A stretch of DNA of 64,000 nucleotides from JAKLFA01 sp038222225 (GTDB lineage: Bacteria; Omnitrophota; Gorgyraeia; Zapsychrales; JANLHA01): NCBI GenBank assembly GCA_038222225.1, contig JBBRHV010000002.1, positions 36,575-100,574 on the forward strand, read 5' to 3'. The notes beneath the pieces are model-generated. The model was not told the origin of the DNA, did no database searches, and was given only the letters and a program-made list of their open reading frames with translations. Position numbers and translations under genes: made by a program. Below, in pieces: positions 60,728 to 64,000 of the stretch; within the stretch, counting starts at the first letter, position 1; each line of letters opens with the position of its first letter.

Positions 60728-61012
60728 TTAAAATCCCATAGGCATCGATGATGCCATTTTCTGCGCTGCTGTGTTCTGCGCCTTCTTAATGGCAGCATTC
60801 ACGCTTCTGAGCAGCTCTTTCTGAATCTGTTCCCGACGCTCGGGCTTCAGCAAATTTTCTTCAATCGTAATCGATTTAACCGTCTGCGACCCCGTGATCT
60901 GAATCTTAATGCCCGGGACCTCACACACGTCTACCGTAATCGCATCCAATTCTTTCTTAATGCGATCGGCCTGCTTTTTCATTTCCATGAACTGTTTCAT
61001 CTGGCCTAACAT
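60728..61012 (-). CDS. ybaB: Nucleoid-associated protein YbaB/EbfC
   Basis: A 94-aa dimeric DNA-binding protein. MKQFMEMKKQADRIKKEL is the N-terminal helix, VKSITIEENLL the conserved strand, and AQKMASSMPMGF the C-terminus. In many bacteria it pairs with recR; here recR is absent from the window. ATG at 61012 has AAAGGAG 7 bases upstream and is preferred over the frame start 6 codons before it. Confidence 0.92.
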   Translation of the reverse strand: MLGQMKQFMEMKKQADRIKKELDAITVDVCEVPGIKIQITGSQTVKSITIEENLLKPERREQIQKELLRSVNAAIKKAQNTAAQKMASSMPMGF

Positions 61013-61093
61013 GATAAACTCCTTTAACAATAATATTATTTATAAGCGTACAGCAATATATATCGTAAAATCCTCTTCTTTGCAAGTCTTATC

Positions 61094-61393
61094 TCAGAGA
61101 TGCCGTAAATAGAGCGCCAAATCTTTAAGGCTCTGCACCAAAAAAATCTGTGCGAAGACAATAACAAAAATCACAATAATCGGCGACAGATCAATCGCGC
61201 TTAAAGGAAGCTTCCGCCGGACCGGAAGAAGCACCGGTTCAGTGGTCTTATATAAAAAAAAGACGATCGGGTTATAGGGATCAGCATTGACCCATGATGT
61301 CAACGCCCGTGCAATAATAAGCCAAATAGCAAGCTGCAAAACAAGATTTAGGATCTCCGCAAAGGCTGAAATAAAATTTGCAAAAATAAACAT
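61094..61393 (-). CDS. yggT: YggT-family membrane protein
   Basis: A 99-aa protein with two membrane segments (about residues 8-30 and 65-90). The loop between has ARALTSWVNADPYNPIVFFL and EPVLLPVRRKLP, typical of YggT, which is often linked to division and to the ftsZ/ybaB neighbourhood. Function is unknown. It precedes ybaB by 81 bases. Confidence 0.9.
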   Translation of the reverse strand: MFIFANFISAFAEILNLVLQLAIWLIIARALTSWVNADPYNPIVFFLYKTTEPVLLPVRRKLPLSAIDLSPIIVIFVIVFAQIFLVQSLKDLALYLRHL

Positions 61394-61427
61394 CTCCTGT
61401 CCTCCTCTTTAGAAATCATCTTTGAGA

Positions 61428-62021
61428 TCAAAAAACTTTGAACAAATTCCCTTCAATCACCCGCTGTTCAATGCGTTGCAACAACCGGTTTGTGGTCCGG
61501 CTGATATCCTCGATTTCTTCAAAAACAACCCCGATTCTTTCGGATGTGTGCAATAACGCATCTGCCGTATTGCCGAAGCTTTCCGCCAAATCTCCCGCCT
61601 CAATCGGATCTTCTCCGATAAACGGATGACTCAAATCCTCCAAAAAGGCGTCTGGGCTGGTCGTAATCTCTACAATCTTTTGCCCTAACACGCCTTCCGT
61701 GTCGACTGCGATATCCACGGTTTTATGGACTTGATTTTCATATTTCGTAAAAATTTGAACCACAACCTTCACCCCCCGTCCCAGCACTTCGTCATCCAAA
61801 AACTCAATGTCATAAACCGTTCCCACCGTCACCCCCGACAAACGAACCGGCGCCCCAACCATCAGGCCTCCGACCTTCCGAAACAAAACGCTCATTTTAA
61901 ATTTCGGCTCCATAAAGCCCTTCTGCAAGCCGATCGTAAAGACAACACCCACGATCAGCACAATAGAAAAAAACAAAAAAATACCGGCAACGATCCTCTT
62001 AACCTGGTCTTTCCGATTCAT
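61428..62021 (-). CDS. mlaD: MlaD-type MCE protein of a lipid ABC transporter
   Basis: A 197-aa protein with an N-terminal anchor (about residues 10-30, IVAGIFLFFSIVLIVGVVF) and one MCE domain (about 35-125; FRKVGGLMVGAPVRLSGVTVG). The C-terminal part is a helix that can pack into the hexamer (LAESFGNTADALLHTSERIG). MlaD binds lipids between MlaE and the periplasmic shuttle. It follows mlaF by 15 bases. Confidence 0.92.
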   Translation of the reverse strand: MNRKDQVKRIVAGIFLFFSIVLIVGVVFTIGLQKGFMEPKFKMSVLFRKVGGLMVGAPVRLSGVTVGTVYDIEFLDDEVLGRGVKVVVQIFTKYENQVHKTVDIAVDTEGVLGQKIVEITTSPDAFLEDLSHPFIGEDPIEAGDLAESFGNTADALLHTSERIGVVFEEIEDISRTTNRLLQRIEQRVIEGNLFKVF

Positions 62022-62036
62022 TTAATCCTCCTCAAA

Positions 62037-62771
62037 TCATCCGCAGGAATATTGTTCCGTTAAAAATTCTTGAAGAACTGGATCCTGCGAATTACGCAAA
62101 TCCTGAGGGCTTCCCTCAATACAGATTTTTCCGTTCTTCAGCAATGCCACTCGATCCGCGATCCGAAAGGCATTCATGATATCATGCGACGCTACGACCA
62201 TTGTGCTCTTAAGCCGCTGCGAAATTTCTTTGATCAGATCCGAAATCTCCCGGCTTTTGATCGGATCCAGGCCTGAGGTCGGCTCATCACACAGCACGAT
62301 CTTGGAGCCTAAGACAACGGCCCTAGCAAGCGCTGCCCGTTTACGCATCCCGCCGCTTAATTCCGAAGGAAACTTCGTCTTGGCGTTCGACAATCCAACA
62401 ATCTCCAGAAGTTCGTGTACCTTCTGATAAACGTCCTTCATCGGCGTCTTCGTATGTTCAATCAGCGGAAAAGCGACGTTCTCCTCAACACTCATAAAAT
62501 CATATAACGCACCATCCTGAAATAGATACCCGATATCCCGACGGACCTTTAGAAGTTTTGCCTCCGATAGCACTGAAATATCCACATCCTTAATGAAGAC
62601 CTTACCCTTGTCCGGCGTCTCCAGGCCGATCAGATGCCTCAAAAGAACGCTTTTCCCTGACCCGCTTTCTCCCAAAACAACCAGCAACTCACCCGCCTTC
62701 ACCTGAAGATGAATATCATCCAGCACGCGCTGTCTGCCGAAAAATTTTGTCAGTCCTTCAACGCGGATCAT
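62037..62771 (-). CDS. mlaF: MlaF-type ATPase of a lipid ABC transporter
   Basis: A 244-aa ATPase. Walker A GESGSGKSVLLRH, signature LSGGMRKRAALARA, Walker B KIVLCDEPTSGLDPI and MVVASHDIMNA with the switch histidine are of the Mla/Ttg2A branch (the MRKR signature). It powers retrograde or anterograde lipid transfer through MlaE and MlaD. ATG at 62771 has AAGG upstream; it overlaps the upstream gene by 14 bases. Confidence 0.94.
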   Translation of the reverse strand: MIRVEGLTKFFGRQRVLDDIHLQVKAGELLVVLGESGSGKSVLLRHLIGLETPDKGKVFIKDVDISVLSEAKLLKVRRDIGYLFQDGALYDFMSVEENVAFPLIEHTKTPMKDVYQKVHELLEIVGLSNAKTKFPSELSGGMRKRAALARAVVLGSKIVLCDEPTSGLDPIKSREISDLIKEISQRLKSTMVVASHDIMNAFRIADRVALLKNGKICIEGSPQDLRNSQDPVLQEFLTEQYSCG

Positions 62772-63102
62772 GATGCGCCTTAAATATTCTGAATTTATTA
62801 TGTTCAAATTTTGTGTACAGACGATGGAACGGTTTCACATCGGTACGTGCCGTAAAAATCTGCACCCCTCGATATTCTCCTCTTAAAATAACTTCAGCGT
62901 CCAATAGAATATCAATGCCATCCTCTGGATACCACATCTGCCCCTCAAACTCAATCGGCTCACCCTCCAAGATCCAGCCGGCTTCCTTCTCAAGAAACGC
63001 ATATCTTCCCATGCGCCCCTCATTGTTTCTTATAACGGCGCACCCAAGAGTCATCAAACAGAATACAAAACATATGCCGAAAATATAACGCTGTCTACGC
63101 AC
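62758..63102 (-). CDS. Small lipoprotein between mlaE and mlaF
   Basis: A 114-aa protein with an N-terminal hydrophobic segment and a likely lipid-modified cysteine in MTLGCAV (near residue 21). The mature part is about 90 residues, with a beta-rich, charged fold (EGEPIEFEGQMWYPEDGIDILLD, in pieces). It lies inside the mla gene order and overlaps mlaF, so it is probably an accessory subunit. Family not recognised. Confidence 0.75.
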   Translation of the reverse strand: MRRQRYIFGICFVFCLMTLGCAVIRNNEGRMGRYAFLEKEAGWILEGEPIEFEGQMWYPEDGIDILLDAEVILRGEYRGVQIFTARTDVKPFHRLYTKFEHNKFRIFKAHHDPR

Positions 63103-63120
63103 CGTTGGGCCCTCCTTCAG

Positions 63121-63885
63121 TTATCCCCAAAACGTTAAAATAATTTTTGTCAACACGGTATTTGAGATCACGACAATAATATACGAAAGCGCCACGGCCC
63201 TCGTGGTAAAACGCCCGACGCCCAAGGACCCGCCTTTCGTATAAAACCCCTGAAAACAACATACCCATGCAATAAATACCGCAAAAAACAATGTCTTGAT
63301 AAACCCGCTGAAAAAATCCACAAAACGGATCGACGTCAGCGTTTGCTGAATATAGGACGCGCTCGGGACCCCCGCATCAAAAACCCCGACGGCATACCCG
63401 CCGAAAATCCCGAACACCTCAGAGAGCACAACCAGGCCCGGCAAAACTAAAAAACAGGCAACCATTCTCGGAACAACTAAAAATTCGATTGGATCAACAC
63501 CGAGGGTCCTCGTGGCTAAAATCTGATCGTTCACATTCATGCTTCCAAGTTCCGCCGCCATGCGCGCACCGGCCTTGCCGGAAAAAATAAAACATGTAAA
63601 AACCGGCGACAATTCCCGGACCAACGACAACGCAACCAAATGCGCCACATATTCCCGAGCGCCAAACTGCGTCAGCATCACATATCCCTGCAACCCCAAC
63701 ACGGCGCCTGTCGCAAAGGACGTCATCGCCACAATAACGGCGGTCTCAATGCCCTGCTCATAGACCTCCTTGAAAATATCTTTCCAGCGCAATCGCCCGG
63801 ACAAAATGCATCCCAAACTGCGCATAAAAAACATCACCGCAAGGCCGGCCCGCTCAAAAACATAAAAAACAGAATCAAAAAACAT
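63121..63885 (-). CDS. mlaE: MlaE-type permease of a lipid ABC transporter
   Basis: A 254-aa permease with about five membrane helices. MTSFATGAVLGLQGYVML, SLVRELSPVFTCFIFSGKAGARMAAELGSM and TRTLGVDPIEFLVVPRMVACF (seen in parts) are the MlaE family motifs. ATG at 63885 follows a GGGGTGAG site; the longer frame has no better support. It would form the channel with MlaF and MlaD downstream. Confidence 0.93.
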   Translation of the reverse strand: MFFDSVFYVFERAGLAVMFFMRSLGCILSGRLRWKDIFKEVYEQGIETAVIVAMTSFATGAVLGLQGYVMLTQFGAREYVAHLVALSLVRELSPVFTCFIFSGKAGARMAAELGSMNVNDQILATRTLGVDPIEFLVVPRMVACFLVLPGLVVLSEVFGIFGGYAVGVFDAGVPSASYIQQTLTSIRFVDFFSGFIKTLFFAVFIAWVCCFQGFYTKGGSLGVGRFTTRAVALSYIIVVISNTVLTKIILTFWG

Positions 63886-63899
63886 TCTCACCCCGCTGA

Positions 63900-64000
63900 T
63901 TACGCATCCTCCTGAAACCAAAGCTTGGCAAGCTCTTCATTGATGCACCGTTCATCGGCACCCGAAAGATGCTTCAGGTCATGTCCTGACCCGATTCGGC
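63900..64000 (-). CDS. C-terminal end of an unidentified protein, cut by window edge
   Basis: A minus-strand frame open from the right edge to a TAA at 63900-63902, encoding about 33 residues (GSGHDLKHLSGADERC then INEELAKLWFQEDA). Its stop lies 14 bases upstream of the mlaE ATG, so the genes are likely cotranscribed. Too little is visible to name the family. Confidence 0.5.
   Translation of the reverse strand, partial: RIGSGHDLKHLSGADERCINEELAKLWFQEDA

Noticed and set aside
1..64000. CRISPR arrays, insertion sequences, prophage, origin or attachment sites
   Set aside because: No regularly spaced repeats, transposase or integrase motifs, terminal inverted repeats or DnaA-box clusters were recognised anywhere in the window.

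Overview
The window reads as a chromosomal segment of an uncultivated Gram-negative (diderm) bacterium, most likely from the PVC side of the tree and close to Candidatus Omnitrophota. This placement is an inference from gene content. A complete lipid A front end (lpxD, an lpxC-fabZ fusion, lpxA, lpxI), BamA, a Skp/OmpH chaperone, Lol lipoprotein export and Mla lipid transport show an outer membrane. SpoVG next to ispE, glmU, prs and ctc/rplY, a PIN-PhoH protein and an LpxC-FabZ fusion argue against Proteobacteria. Base composition is even, and there are no insertion sequences, phage genes, CRISPR arrays or rRNA operons. Almost everything is on the minus strand; the only plus-strand genes are a PpiD-like chaperone, an orphan 73-aa gene, phoH and a two-gene glycosyltransferase unit.

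Region by region (minus-strand genes are transcribed right to left). 1-4123: lysS, a Lol permease, lolD and ilvE, with overlapping ends, behind a perfect-consensus promoter at 4192-4220. 4285-20370: a very long co-directional run starting with a TPR protein and ispE, then a SpoVG carrying a zinc ribbon, tRNA-Gln(TTG), glmU, prs, rplY/ctc, pth, rpsF, ssb, rpsR, rplI, dnaB, bamA, ompH, lpxD, lpxC-fabZ, lpxA and lpxI. It joins a Bacillus-like block, a ribosome/replication block and an envelope block. 20449-21450: hisG and a 33-aa mS38/AURKAIP1-type ribosomal peptide gene. 21662-23134: the PpiD-like protein, divergent from hisG. 23205-28555: repair and stress housekeeping (dinB, rtcB, rmuC, pgeF, cutA, tlpA-like), ended by a strong terminator.

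28784-38543: small orphan genes, a DNA glycosylase, an ABC-F ATPase, two RNA-modification enzymes, a cytoplasmic GH5 enzyme, two lone receiver proteins, dCMP deaminase, a PEBP protein and an RlpA-like protein. 38723-41080: phoH faces a cassette of four small uncharacterised genes (membrane, exported, and two cysteine-rich peptides) behind its own near-consensus promoter. 41128-53763: MarC, a Na/Ca exchanger, rsmE, an aminotransferase, coiled-coil and AsmA-like proteins, a hybrid histidine kinase with Hpt partner, an HD protein, rlmB, small envelope proteins, and a glycosyltransferase/acetyltransferase/dehydrogenase set for surface sugars. 53941-57100: a GT39-like membrane transferase with a small partner, and a B12-binding radical SAM protein. 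57127-64000: a protein with YwqK-type repeats fused to what looks like a catalytically dead archaemetzincin, a CPA2 antiporter, greA, a PC4-like small protein, ybaB, yggT, and an mlaD-mlaF-lipoprotein-mlaE cluster.

The most novel items are the pseudo-archaemetzincin fusion, the zinc-ribbon SpoVG, the four-gene small-protein cassette at 40049-40994, and several small genes with good ribosome binding sites. Homology calls rest on motif recognition by eye; no database search was possible.
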